Below are positions 11,901-24,164 of a stretch of 64,000 nucleotides of DNA, in pieces. Under the pieces are notes generated by a model. The model ran no database searches. It worked only from the letters and a program-made list of their open reading frames with translations, and was not told the DNA's origin. The translations under genes and the position numbers were made by a program. Source of the DNA: Ceratodon purpureus (Eukaryota; Streptophyta; Bryopsida; Pseudoditrichales; Ditrichaceae); assembly GCA_014871385.1 (NCBI GenBank), contig CM026425.1:17812637-17876636 (forward strand), written 5' to 3'. How positions within the stretch are numbered: the stretch's first letter is position 1; every line of letters starts with the position of its first letter.

Positions 11901-14013
11901 GCAGACTCTGCTCAGCGAGCAAGCGGCGTCATGCATGCAGCTGTGTTGCAGTTACGACGTGACTCACTACCATATTATTCATTATCAACATTCATGTTTC
12001 TGCCATGTAAGACTTTAGCATTTGATGACCCTCCTCCTCTGTCTGGCTAGAGGGAGCCATTTGCTCACACCGCAGTGGACAAGGTGCAGTATTCGTAGTT
12101 AATTCTTCACAATCATGAATGGGTAATGCCAGTAAACCCACTTCATGTGGTGGAAGCGAATGTGACTCAAGCTGGCGGCCTGGCGCCTCTTACTTCGTCT
12201 GCATTGCTGCATCATCTATCAGCCAGCAGCACAAATGGGTGAGTGAGTGAATGAAGAGCCACATTCCTAGTCACACATTTTTGAAGACTTTTCAGGAAGA
12301 GGCGGCTATGGTAATGAGCTTGCCTCTTCAGGGTATTCCAGCAGCCAGACTTATCCAACATGTAGCCAGTGACAGGAAAATCATGCCTCAAATTCATAAA
12401 GATGACTCCGAGAAACTGTAGCAAGCCTGGGGTGGGTAAGGAGCACCAATGACTTCCACTTTGATCGCCAGAAGTCTACAAGTTTTTTCAGCCAAATAAC
12501 AAAATCAATTAAGAGGTGTCAAAGTAAAATTCTGAAATCTAAACCATGTGGATGATGTGGGTCAAAATTTGAGGTAAGAAGCCTCATAGACTGGGAGATC
12601 TAAATGCTTAAATATCAAACTTGGTTTCAAGATTTGGTTGGTGGCACTTTGGAATTGAAGTTCTTTGACAAAAAAATTTCAATAGAATAATTTTCCAACT
12701 CAAAAGTTGTTTAACCTCATCTTCTTTGGTCTAAAAGATTGAAATTTAAAAAATGAAAGACAAAAAGTAAGATCCCAAATTTTGGTGAACTTTTGATAGT
12801 GTTTTCATACTTTGAGAGTGAATATCTCTTATACCGTGAGGAATTTTGAAACATGAATGGTCTTGTTAGAAAGATATGATAATTGTCTATACTATGCCAA
12901 AATACTAGCTTCATTGTGTAAAAATGGATTTAATGGGAGTCTCATCAGACCATAAATGAACCCATTTTTGTTGAACTGATGCTTTAGGGGTCCATTGCAC
13001 TTTCAGATATTCACCCACTAGCTTTGTAATTTTATTTTCATTGGCTTCAAGTTGAAATCTACTCTCATGCAAGCTCTCATGTTGCATAATACAGTGCTGC
13101 TGAAATACAGTAACTTATTGACTCACTGGACTGGTAGCTTGAAAGCACTCACTACCTAGCAGAATAAATTTTGATAATTTTTACGGTGTTCACTAGGACA
13201 GTGGGACAGGTGACAAGTTAAGATATTTGGCGGTGGTATTTCCATCAGTGCCGACAATCCCTGACATGCCTTGCTTGGAACTTACTCACGCTTACGGATG
13301 GTTTTTTCATCCTACTGGATTTTGCACAGCTCGCAATGATCTCACTGATGAATTCTCATATAAAAATTGAACCCAGAAGGTTGTCCGGATTTCTGTGATG
13401 CTATATTTTGCAACATGATGTCCCTACAAACTACCAGTACCATGTTTGACATCAATCAGGGTTTAAATTCCAATGCTCGTGGTGGCTCACTTGGAGTCAC
13501 ACATGAATTGTTGTCATCTGGCAACACACCACGGAGAAAAGTTAAGAATTCTGCAAAGTAGAGATGTCCAGATCTATGGTTGTCACATCCCATTTATCCT
13601 TTCTCGTTGAAAGCATGCCCACGTGTATTTGAGAACTGTACTTTTGAAGACGAAGCCAGTTCAAAACTGGTATGTTATACAACAGTCTGTAAGCTTGATT
13701 TCTAGAAAGTGATGATCCAGACACCAAGACAATATAATTGAATGTTGCAGCTGGCCGCTGCCTCTTTCCTGCCATGTCTCAACTTTAACCCTTCTACGTG
13801 TAACTGAAATAATTCATAGTAGTGATTGCTGCTACTGTCTAACCAAGTGAAATAAGAGTCATAATCCTCTAGACCGTGGTGCAACTTCCCCTTGGAAGTG
13901 GCTGTATTTCAGGTATATCTTTAATTTTTTGGGACGATATTGAAAGAAGATCGAGCATTGCAAACCAGCAGGCCTCATTTACATATGGGTTTCTATGCTG
14001 GAAGATCAACAGG
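11901..14013. other. Intergenic DNA, no gene supported
   Basis: Short unconnected frames on both strands, none with family resemblance or a consistent exon chain. Nothing further is seen. Confidence 0.4.
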
Positions 14014-14404
14014 AAAAGGTCAGAATTCATACCTTCATGCACAATGATCTGCTCCTGCAAACTTGCAATATCTCCATGCTCAATGACTACATCTGCAATT
14101 CTATGGCTTCACAAATCATACAGAATGTAAAGCTGGGTACATCACACAGTGCCATGCTGAGAAGTCGGGCTCTACATATGTGTCTGTTTGCGAGTCTAAA
14201 GTCATGAAATCAATAAGGCAAGGACCAATTTCATATCTTCATGCACCATGATCTGCTCCTGCAAATTTGCAATATCTTCATGCACAATGACTGCTCCGTC
14301 TGCAATTCTACTGCTTCACAAATCATACAGAATGTAAAGCTGAATACAACCCACGTCTCAGCTGAGGAGATGGACTCTACACATGTGTATGTTTGCACTG
14401 AGCA
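14014..14404. repeat. Tandem duplication, ~200-bp unit, two copies
   Basis: Copy 1 (about 14014-14205) and copy 2 (about 14214-14404) share long blocks such as CTTCATGCAC.ATGATCTGC, TTGCAATATCT, CTTCACAAATCATACAGAAT and GGCTCTACA / GGACTCTACA. They are more similar than the duplications further left, so this event is younger. Inside each unit a shorter phrase, CATGC.CAATGA, is itself repeated. The open frames across it are not conserved between copies, which argues against coding. Confidence 0.8.
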
Positions 14405-17400
14405 TGCAGAAGTGACATAAGAATTGATTGGGTTCCAAAGCTTTCTAGTTGGTTCAAAACTTCACACAAAGACTTTACAAAAATTTCCATTTAGTGCCTC
14501 ATCACTTTGATGCGGCTCCTCTTCTTTGTTTCTTGATCTCTTTGGTCTGTAATGGCTGCTTTGCTTTGAGCGCTGAATTCTTCCACCACTGATGACAACT
14601 TGGTTCCAAGATTTGAAGAGACACACACCATTGTTGCTTGCTGTGGTGATTTCCTGTTGTTAGCTTGATGTGGGTGTTGAAGTCAAGTAATAAACGTCCT
14701 TTCCATGTGGTGATTTAAGTGAGGATGCGCACCCAATTGGATTGAAGGGGATCAAAGGGTCTATAAATTAGAATTGTATAATACATCAATAGAATTTTTG
14801 TAGTCTTACATTTTGGTTTGAAAAAGATGAAACCTAGGATGCAAACATTAGATCTTTGAGACCCAAACATGTTGCATTGGTGTTAGACATGCTCTACAAT
14901 ATGATTTTGTATTATTTTCAAATCATTTCGTCAATTTAAAAATAAAATAAAAAAATTAGATGAATTTAGCAAAAGAACAAGGATTAAATTAAGCATAAAA
15001 AAATGTGCGTAAACCGATGTTGGGATACTGCCTTAACAAATTTTAGCCTGATATGATGCGGGATTCTCCCACCCAAGGGAATTCTGCAAAATGCCCTCAC
15101 ATAGGGGAATTTTGAAAAATAGTCTAAGGAATTTTTAAATTGTGGGCGGGTTCAAACTCACATCTCCACAAGCTTGGAGTGAACGTTGCGGGAGAACCTA
15201 AGAGGAGTTTAGGCAATAGGGGCTCTCTGCTATACTTTAATATGAACTCACTACTCTTGAATTCCTTGAGAAATATTTAAAAAAATTCTAATATGACTTG
15301 GATTAACACTATACATAGGCTAATACTTCTCTATATTTTCTAAAAAAAAAACTTACATATATGAAGGAATAAAAATGGTTTCCTTATTCAACTTGAACAA
15401 TTCTTATCCACAAAAAAAAAAAAAAAAAAAACTATTTATTAAAAAGTAAACAATCCTTTAGATTTTCTGCCATGATAAGACAAAACTCCATCATAAGACA
15501 ATACATTGCTATCAAATTTTGGAGCGGAATGTTTCTTTGGTGTAGAAAATATTTCAACTACTTGCATTCATAAACTACAAAGAATCATAATGAATCTCAC
15601 TAAAGAAAAAAAATATTAAATCCTAGTGCAATTTTTAACACCAACTCAATATCATTTTGTAACTTTATAATGAATGCCTTTTTTTTTGACATTGCACATG
15701 CCAAAGTTATTGAAAATCAATGACATAAAGTACTATATGACTTGACATTTTTTTAAAGGTGACTAAAGATATTTGAAGGGTGAATGAATCTTCTAATCAC
15801 ATGCCATAGTCTGTAAAGAGGGTAGAATAGAAGCAAGAATACTCCTAGTTGAAGATGGATGGACTAAAGTAAACAATTTCAAACTGATAACATGAACACT
15901 AGAGTTAAATAGCTCCACATTTAGCGCACTAGAATTAGACCAATTTAGATTAAGAACTAGTCCACAAGAATTAAACAACTCACAATGATGTTCATCCGAA
16001 CTAAACAATCATTTACTAGTATATAGACATATAGGCCGCTTTAATAAAAACAAAACCAATGCCATTCCTATGAATGTTTCTAGAAGAACAAAGACACCAA
16101 CTTCTACAAGATCCAAACAGAAGATAGCATACAAGCAAGAAACTTAACACCAACTATGAATTTTACTGTAAAATTACTGAATATAATTTAATTGTAACAC
16201 TAAGTAAGAATTTTACTATAAAACTAACTACTTATATATGATAGGGTTCCTTGAAATTTCTCCAAATTGTCTATTGCACATTTGTATAATTTACAAACTA
16301 AATTCTTTTCCCTAGACAAATATGTAAAGAATAGGCATTGCATGTTATAGTGCTTTTGTAATCAAAATACATATTATAGTGCAATGAGTCAAACAACTCA
16401 CACAAAATCTAAAGTCAAAAATATTTCATCAATCCTTAATAATTACTTTTGTAGCCCAAAATAGGATGTACACTACCCACAAGTAAGATTATATTTAGTG
16501 CCTTTGAAAGCTTGATAAAAAATAAACACCAACAATTTTGATTTGCCACCATAGACTTTAAAAGGACCAAAATTGCGAACGATAAAATGTGTTGCTAAGA
16601 TTCACGAGTCTTATCTTATGCCATTTATAATTTTCACTACAAAATGTTAATAATAAATATCATTGAGACTTTTATGACACCCTACCACCAAGTGCTACCA
16701 GTGCTGATGCTAATTACGGCCATCATTAGGAAAGACATGCTAGCAATGAGAACTTCTAAGGACTTCATAAACATGCTTTCATATGCCCATTAAATGCTTA
16801 TTGTCAATTCCTCTTTCTTATTTTGCTTGGACTCTTTGTTCTTTATTATTTCGCTTCTTGGTGCCTTTGGTGGCGATAAACTCACTTTCTATGCTTGCAA
16901 AGCTGTTACAGTTGTGGGAATGGTGTGCATTATATTTGAGTTGATTCATTGGTAGCAAACCCGACACTTTTGATTGTGAAGTTGTCACTTTTGACACTCT
17001 AAAATGTGGAAAGAACCAATTTATCTTGTCTCTGTGTCGCTCCTAACTCCTCATTTTCTGGAGTGGCTCAAAATAGGAATAAAAAGCGTCAAGTTTGCTA
17101 TCAGTGATTAGTGAGCAGAAACTCACCGCAGACAGGTTTGGTGTCGAACCAATTTGTAATCTGTTGGACATATTGTTCGTAAACCATAGAAACAGGGAAG
17201 TTGTCACTCTTCGTGATTGCATATTGTCCGCCTGGTCTAGCTTCATCTCCAAGTACCGTAGAAAACAAAAACCAGGTTTTGGATATCAACATTTCCGAAG
17301 CTTCTGTCGATATGAAAATGCAAGACTACTTATTTTTTGATGTTAATCAGCAAGACTCTTGGATACAGGGGATACACCTACCAATTAGCCAAAATAAAAT

Positions 17401-19126
17401 TGAAAAACTCTGATGAAGTATGTCGATTCTGTGGCCTACAGACCTTCAGCCAGCACACAAAAATACAGAACTTTTCAGACAAATCTGTGTACTAACATGC
17501 AATTTTCCCACCGTCTAACATGGCTTCAAAAATCCTGGATCAACTCCGAGAAAGTATACATTGGTATCACAAAAAAACTCATTTGATGATTCCAACAAAT
17601 GTAGTCACCTAGAGCGCAGCCTCCTGTATTCAATTCTTACCAGAATACAACCTCTTCTCCGGCCTGAGCTGAGGTATGCAAAGTTTCTGTTTCTTTTGAT
17701 GAGATAGATCAAGATAGGGCCTCTTGAAATGCAATTTTTGAAAGTTTCGTGACAGTATATTTGTCATTTGATAGACAAGGATCACTTGCACTAGTTCTTA
17801 GTGATATTCTCAGCCTGGATGGTATCATCTGATCTTCACTGTATGCATCTTTTAGAATATTCCTGCTTGTACAATATTTGAAGAGGTGCTGTGAAGTTGA
17901 TCAAGTAACCGTCTCTGAGAACAACATTGCCAGAAAGGGCAAGTCAATGTACTCTCTCTGGGCAAACAAGGACAGGATATCCCCTCTTCATGCTGTGAGC
18001 ACACCGTGTGCAAGAGATCATACTTCACCACATAATTGGTTGAAGTTTGCAGCTGCCTCTTGAGAGACGAAGAGGAGTACTTGTCTATCACCATGTGCAT
18101 ACCGATCCAATAATCCATGTGAGTTGAGCTGCTGATGATGCGTCTGCTAAATCCTAGCAGTGAGTTTTCTTCTAAATTGAAAGTACGAATTTTGAAGCTT
18201 GCACATGATGGACCATCATGCGATGAATCCATAGTTCGTAGGAAGTTCAGGGGCTAGCTAGCTTCTAGGGCTTCGATGTTGTGATGGTAATCTGATGATG
18301 AAATCATTTCTTCTCTGTGCAGTGTAGTGATCGGTTGGATTTGAGAAGGAAGTATCTCGCAGTCGATTTGCAGGCTGGCCAGGAATGACGTGAAAACGGG
18401 AGCATGGAAGGTTGGGTGCACGACCGAGACAGCTTACAGAGGTCACACCTGGAGATGTTTTAATTGTGCATCGTCTTGCAACTCTGTTCTCTTGAGAGTA
18501 TTGTTAAAGCCTTGCCCTGGAGCCTTACCTGTAAATGCATGAGCGCCATGTATGGAGTTGGGAGATCCTCATGTGCTAGCTCATACTGGGAATTGATATG
18601 GTGTGAGTGCTATGCTTCATGGGTTGTTAGTTTTCTTCTAAATTGCAAAATGCAATCTGTTCTTGTTGAAGCTTGCATATCTTGCTGGTTTGTCTCTTGA
18701 ACAAGGTTGATTAATTCACAGTTGCTATGCATAGTTGGGGGTACTTCTTGCTAGGGCTTCTATTTGGTGAGATGTTTTTTCAAACAGGTTCTAAAATGAA
18801 ACGTAATCTTGCAGATTATATGGCATGACCGCGACGTTGCTTGCAGTTGTTGTCTACTTGTACGCAATTAGATTGGCGTAATTGATGTTTTACTCAATTC
18901 CGATTGTAATCAGCAGGAGGATTGTGTCAGGTTTAGGGCAAACTTGTACTCCATATCTGCAATTACGTACTCTTGTGAATCACCTGAGTTGAATTATCCT
19001 CTGAGCTTGCTTCTCATGTCATAGAATTCAACAGTTTTCTTGTCAATCTGGGTTGACGACGTCTTTTTTGGGCACATGAGATAACAAGGATTCTTATGTT
19101 GACATCGTGTGCTGCCGCGCCAGGCA
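14405..19126. other. Long intergenic region upstream of the DUF688 gene
   Basis: About 14.8-16.7 kb is AT-rich and contains a run of 20 A at 15412-15431. At 15147 a GGTTCAAACTC motif resembles a pol III B box, but no matching A box or tRNA fold was found. About 17.0-19.1 kb has several short unrelated frames. A weak local duplication is visible around 18165 and 18633 (TTTTCTTCTAAATTG in both). The 3' end must contain the DUF688 promoter and possibly non-coding or short coding 5' exons, which I could not define. Confidence 0.35.
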
Positions 19127-21295
19127 ATGATGAGGCTGTCTTCCACATCAACGGAAACTGATTACGTTCCTGCCATGGTACCGTTCAATTGGGAGGTTGA
19201 GCCTGGAAGACCTGCTGTACCGAGTATCATTGATCCACCAATGCTGCCGCTGCCACCCGGAAAACGACCTAAAGATGGGTTTTACCTCCCATTTTCCAGG
19301 CCTGCGGAATTCCCACCTTTGCACAATGAAGCGGGAATGAAGACATCCCCGAAGGAGAGGACGTCTTTTAATCTGAGGTACCCTGGATCATCGAAGAAGC
19401 CACTCTTCACAATTCAAAGGCCACGAAAACGCTGCGACATGGGGCGCGTTGAAGACAGATATCTGGATGGCAGTTTCGGTCATGTATCCGGCCACAGAAT
19501 TGGCTCCGGAATCACGAAGAGAGTGCTTGTGGAGTTTCAGAAGAGACGTTCCTGTCTGGAAGGGTGCTGGCCGTCGCAAGGACGGAAAAGTTCTTTGACG
19601 CATAAGCATCATCACACAGGCAGAAGATTGGACTCCCCAAACGATTCAAGTAAGGAGGAGATTCGAGAACTTTCTCCTACTCGCACCCACTCCGCGGCCA
19701 CGAGATCATCTACTCCCTCCTCTGCATCCAGTCATGGCCATGGCCGTCCCGGCAAACCATTAGGGGATAGGAAGCAAGCACAGGTGCAATCACAGGGCAT
19801 AGGAAGCATTCGATTTATGGCATCAATGCTGATGTCTCTGTGCCCTAGTGATTATGGCGAACATGACGAGGTAGAAGGTGTTAATACGGAGAATGAGATC
19901 ACCGACGATAAGGGAGACGGTTTCAGCGTCGATCCGGGTAAATTAACCATGCCAAGGGCGCGTGTCTCTAGCCCCGAAGCATGTTTCTTCCGGGATCCAC
20001 TTGAAGGAACTGTGGTGGATCCGGCCACAGCAACGGTGACATCTCATGAAGAACGGACGCGTGCATGGGTAGACTTGTCCACAGACATGTCCAAATGCAA
20101 ATTGTCAGAGAGATTGCACAAGGAGCCAACCTCACCCAGCGTGCAGTGTGAGAATTGTGGGAGTATGATGATATTACAGCCAAGAATTAGCCCTGGCACA
20201 GACGATTTTACAAATAAGTTCGACCAGAGATATGCCTTCTCAGATCGCAAAGGCAACGTCGCTGATGCGCATTGTCTAAGCAGTACCGATGCATCACCAG
20301 ATGGTGAAGTACGTCTCCGGCCGACGAAGGAATCCTATTCATCCTCACTTTCATGGACACGACGCAGTCACATAAGGACGGAGCAGCATCCGATTGCTAT
20401 GAAATCAAATGAGCAGGAACCTGAGCCACGGAGCTCATGTGGAGATTCAGAAATTTCCCTCGTTACCAATTCCAGTGTCGATCCCGAAAAGATTAACTCT
20501 GCTAGGAGGTCGACCTCGTGCGATTATGGTGCTTCCAGTAATGCTGCGCCTTTTCTTCGAAGGAATTCCTTACAAGAGAAATTGGAGCTGAATCAACCAC
20601 CTGCCAGCAGACCAAATAATTCAACTCCCTCACGTATTTTGCTGCAGAACCAAGCACAGGTTACCGAACCCATGGATCTCAGAATTAAAGACAACTTAGA
20701 AGGGAGAAGTACTTCAACGGTGTGGCTGGAAGCGCTGAGGTCGTCCCCTCAATGGCCAAATCCGACTCCCAAGACGTCCACTCATGCCGGTGCCAACGAC
20801 GACAGTGATGATGAATCTGATAACGATTCGGACATTTGCAGCACGGTTACATCATCTGAGCACGAGACTAGCAGAGCAGTCTCGCTTACAGGATCACTAG
20901 CCACTCCAGTGCTCTGCAAAGTTAAATTTCCGCCACCGAAACCTGCAACATTGGAGATATCCGAGAAGCTGCTCAAATCCTCCTCCTTGCTCAAGTCCAA
21001 GCAGGAGCGGCAGGAAAGCCACGAGTCACCACGAAGCTCCTTCAACATGGTGGAATATCAGGAGTCTACCACATTGCCGTCCCCTCAATATGATTCCGAA
21101 GGAGCAGATCCCGCAACAGTATTACCTGCAGGTGGCCCATCAGAGACGACGAAGCCGAAGAGTGGTGTGTTGAGCAAGGTGGCTCAATGGGAGTCGCAGG
21201 CTGGAGTGGCCGGATCCTCCGGCAAATCGTTGCCGATATATCTGACTCGAAGAAGAGGCATAATCATCAGTACAGGCAAACCAGTTTCGAGATAG
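19127..21295 (+). CDS. DUF688-family protein
   Basis: One uninterrupted frame of 722 codons. I chose the first ATG (19127), because the frame upstream to 19103 contains no ATG. Residues 18-29 read VPFNWEVEPGRP and are followed by proline-rich PPMLPLPPGKRP. This is the hallmark N-terminal motif of the plant DUF688 proteins, whose function is unknown. The remainder is low-complexity and Ser/Arg/Pro-rich, with a very acidic DDSDDESDNDSD patch near residue 558 and a late block (about 590-610) with VLCKVKFPPPKP. The C-terminus is basic (TRRRG). Typical family members begin with a short motif encoded before the VPF.WE block. It is missing here, so an upstream exon may exist; a possible acceptor ends at 19123. 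Likely cytosolic or nuclear, but that is inference. Confidence 0.75.
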   Translation: MMRLSSTSTETDYVPAMVPFNWEVEPGRPAVPSIIDPPMLPLPPGKRPKDGFYLPFSRPAEFPPLHNEAGMKTSPKERTSFNLRYPGSSKKPLFTIQRPRKRCDMGRVEDRYLDGSFGHVSGHRIGSGITKRVLVEFQKRRSCLEGCWPSQGRKSSLTHKHHHTGRRLDSPNDSSKEEIRELSPTRTHSAATRSSTPSSASSHGHGRPGKPLGDRKQAQVQSQGIGSIRFMASMLMSLCPSDYGEHDEVEGVNTENEITDDKGDGFSVDPGKLTMPRARVSSPEACFFRDPLEGTVVDPATATVTSHEERTRAWVDLSTDMSKCKLSERLHKEPTSPSVQCENCGSMMILQPRISPGTDDFTNKFDQRYAFSDRKGNVADAHCLSSTDASPDGEVRLRPTKESYSSSLSWTRRSHIRTEQHPIAMKSNEQEPEPRSSCGDSEISLVTNSSVDPEKINSARRSTSCDYGASSNAAPFLRRNSLQEKLELNQPPASRPNNSTPSRILLQNQAQVTEPMDLRIKDNLEGRSTSTVWLEALRSSPQWPNPTPKTSTHAGANDDSDDESDNDSDICSTVTSSEHETSRAVSLTGSLATPVLCKVKFPPPKPATLEISEKLLKSSSLLKSKQERQESHESPRSSFNMVEYQESTTLPSPQYDSEGADPATVLPAGGPSETTKPKSGVLSKVAQWESQAGVAGSSGKSLPIYLTRRRGIIISTGKPVSR

Positions 21296-22950
21296 TTGCG
21301 GAAGTGGAATGGATTTGCGACAGGTTACCTTGCATGTTGATACAGACGGCGCTTCATCTACAACAATAACTAGTGCTGAAACATCTTCATGTATATATGA
21401 TAACTGTAACGCAAGGTCCCAGCAATCCTTTGAAGGCGGTGGTGTGAATGGGTCTAAAGCTTCAGTATTGGAATTGATAGGTAAAATTATACAGTCGTTT
21501 GCAGTAATTGACCTAGAAATCTAACGGCGAAATTGTTAATATATACGTTCAGTTGATTATTCTTCATGTCACAAGGGCCATTGTAACTAGAGAAATACAA
21601 GTGTTAGATGTAAAACACGACGTTTGGCTGTTGTAAGCTGCTTACAATAATCAGTTGGTCTCGGATCATGCCCTGTTGATCAAGCCAGAGCTCTACATGT
21701 GTTACCGATTCCAGTGGGTATAATATTCTTGAAAGTTCTTGAACAGTTCTCACGTCTGTTTTGAGTAGTATTGGTCAAATGGCTGCAATAGACGTTACTG
21801 ATTAATAGGCAGTTCAGAGAAAAACTTGCCACTGATCAAGGGGTGCCGGGTTGGAATGTAATTCATCATTCACTGAGAGATGACTTGGCCGATCAATTAG
21901 TTCAGAGTCATTAGTTGTAACTTGCGTCAGTTTGATTGGTGGCACCTGCATGGGATCATTTTCGACGTCGAAGTACTGATCGATATATCGATGATCGAAT
22001 TAATTCGTGACCTTCGACGTCCTACATGTCGTGCCCTCGCATGGTCCTAATATATATTGTGACAAGCTGCAATTAATGTCAAGCACGCACATGATGCTTG
22101 CAACGTGATCTTCACATGTTTGCAACATATATGATCTGCTTCCCACTCATGCTCCCTCGAAGAAGATGATTTCGACGTTCTGAGGCCCTTTGCAGACTCA
22201 ACTGCGCCATAGCTAGGACGAAATTATGTCACATGTTGTTTATGAGTTGTCTATTGTGCATTTTATGAATGTATTATAACTGCAATTCATACAACTAGGA
22301 CATAAATTTTCTTTGCGTGTTCTTGTTGTGATTGCAATAGAAATATAAAAAAAATACACTTTGAACGTAATCAGTTTGTGATTCAAAACTTTGTACCTTT
22401 GTAATTAGAAATACTATACTAAAATCACTGTTTATTGTGGGTTCAAGAATTTTTGTGGTTGTCTTCATGGCTTTGAATAGTGTGACTTTGAAGCCTGATG
22501 TTGTTTTTGTAAAAGAAATTAAATAAGGTTTATTTGGATCATACATTTTTTTGTGAATATTCTTTCTAAATACATTAAGGCCAGAACATTTTTGAACTTG
22601 ACAAGAATTTTTGTGTTTTAGAATTCATTTTACAAATGGTGATTTGGAAATAGATACTTGCAAATTCTAAGACAATGGTGCAATGTGTAAGAAGCCGTAC
22701 TCTAGTTTAAGGATTTATTTCTTCGTGATTAAATCTTTTCATTAAAATTTGTCCTTTTTTGTATTATTGAGCCTCATTCACATGATAAGTCCTTTATTGA
22801 TACATCCAAAATTATTAAAATATAACCCATTCAAGATACAATGTGCTTTTACAACCCGATTTGGATATTATCAACAGTAAAATATCATGGACTTGGCTAT
22901 AAAATAATAGTTGGTTCCATACTCTAAAAAATCTTTATTTACTCTTTAAT

Positions 22951-22996
<46 letters not shown>

Positions 22997-23207
22997 GTTT
23001 TTGGTTTGTTTGTTTATTTGTTTGTTTTTTTTTTTTTTTTGTGTTTTAACACAAATCCTTTTAAAAGTCTGTAGGGCCTTCAAATGTAATCACATGTAAC
23101 ATCATGTACTTAAACATTACATCCCAGTGCCCATAAGTAAAGAAAAAGCAAAAAGATGAAATCTTCTTTTTAACAAATCAATAATTATTACAAAAAAATA
23201 AAAATCA
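21296..23207. other. Intergenic region 3' of DUF688, including a long T tract
   Basis: Presumed 3' untranslated region followed by AT-rich DNA. Around 21940-22200 the sequence has short near-palindromes (ATCGATATATCGATGATCGA at about 21980). About 22957-23040 is a tract of roughly 80 nearly pure T with a central GGTTTTTGGTTTGTTTG interruption. No gene is seen. Confidence 0.5.
22957..23040. repeat. Long poly(T) / T-rich tract
   Basis: Nearly continuous T with a short GTTT-repeat interruption around 22996-23024. It lies about 170 bp upstream of the Stowaway-like MITE. It could be the poly(A) remnant of a retroposed element in minus orientation, but no element body was recognised beside it. Confidence 0.8.
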
Positions 23208-23209
23208 TA

Positions 23210-23408
23210 CTCCCTCCATCTCACTAAAAGAGCATGGTTTGGTAAAATAATCTGTCTCAAAAAAAGAGAGTGGTTTCTAAATTTGGCAAAATTATTTCTA
23301 AATTTGGCCAAATTGATTCTATTTTTGGTCAACTTGTTTCTAAATTTAGACCTGTCCTTAAATCTGCTATTTTTAGCAAACCATGCTCTTTTAGTTAGAC
23401 GGAGGGAA
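23210..23408. mobile_element. Stowaway-like MITE (Tc1/mariner type)
   Basis: The element is about 199 bp long and flanked by TA on both sides (23208-23209 and 23409-23410). Its ends form a ~32-bp terminal inverted repeat: it opens with CTCCCTCCATCT and closes with AGACGGAGGGAA, and both arms carry AAAAGAGCATGGTTTG (inverted at the right end). By eye about 29 of 32 positions match. The CTCCCTCCGT terminus and TA target site are diagnostic of Stowaway MITEs. The interior is non-coding and contains repeated TTTCTAAATTTGG-type phrases. The well-preserved inverted repeats suggest a fairly recent insertion. Mobilisation would need a transposase supplied elsewhere. Confidence 0.85.
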
Positions 23409-23410
23409 TA

Positions 23411-24164
23411 TCAAATTATCAATTAAACTTATTTTACAGAGAAATCTATGAAAAACTAAAGATTTAAAGTCAAACTGAAGAATTAAGTACACATTTACTT
23501 CTGGGTAACTAATCCAAGCCTTTGGTATTTTTGCTTCAAAATGATTCCCTTCAATCTACACTTTATATCAATGGTATTCATATCATAAAACTTTTACCAA
23601 ATATTGAAGAAACTGAAGTAAAAAAAACCTCCAGACATAAAATTTAAACCAATTAATTTTAAAATAAGAAAAAGCCTCCTTCACTAAAGCAAAAGGCTAA
23701 GAAACAGTCCACGGCATAAATAATCCATCAACTTCCAAATAGAAATACAATAAAATACAAAATATAAAATTAGAAATAAACATCCCACACTATTCGTGAC
23801 TAGTGACTACATTAGTGACTCGTCCGCCCACGGTCCGCCTATGACGGCACTCGCCCAATCACCTCCTCCCGCGTGGCACCCGCGACCAACTCCGCTCTGA
23901 CCCGGACATCACGCCCAGAACAAATCTCCCCAATTCCTAGATCTTCACCTCCATCATCTACGCCCCGCTCTAGATTCCCGGCACAAGCCTGGAGCCCGGA
24001 GCTCGCAATCACGTCAACCCAGCAATCGATCAGGCCGCAAAGACAATCCGAAGGCTCGCGAATACAGGAAACATCATAACTTAGGCTGGGCGGATTCGAT
24101 TCCGGAGTCACAGCAATTGGGGAGTGGTCCGGCGTTGACAGAATTTTGGGGGAGAAAGAACGGG
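23411..24164. other. Region upstream of the ERD2-like gene, with a GC-rich island
   Basis: About 23411-23810 is AT-rich. Composition jumps to about 55-60% GC at 23811-24110. This island has an open minus-strand frame (ending near 23839) with ordinary amino-acid composition and a shorter plus-strand frame. Neither has homology I recognise. The island most likely is the promoter/5' leader start of the plus-strand gene, but a short antisense gene cannot be excluded. Confidence 0.35.

Noticed and set aside
15130-15240. SINE or tRNA-derived element around a B-box-like GGTTCAAACTC
   Set aside because: No A box at the right distance, no poly(A) tail or target duplication found. A single motif is not enough.
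22957-23410. T tract plus MITE as one retroelement with a poly(A) tail
   Set aside because: The MITE has its own TA-flanked inverted repeats. The T tract is about 170 bp away with unrelated sequence between.
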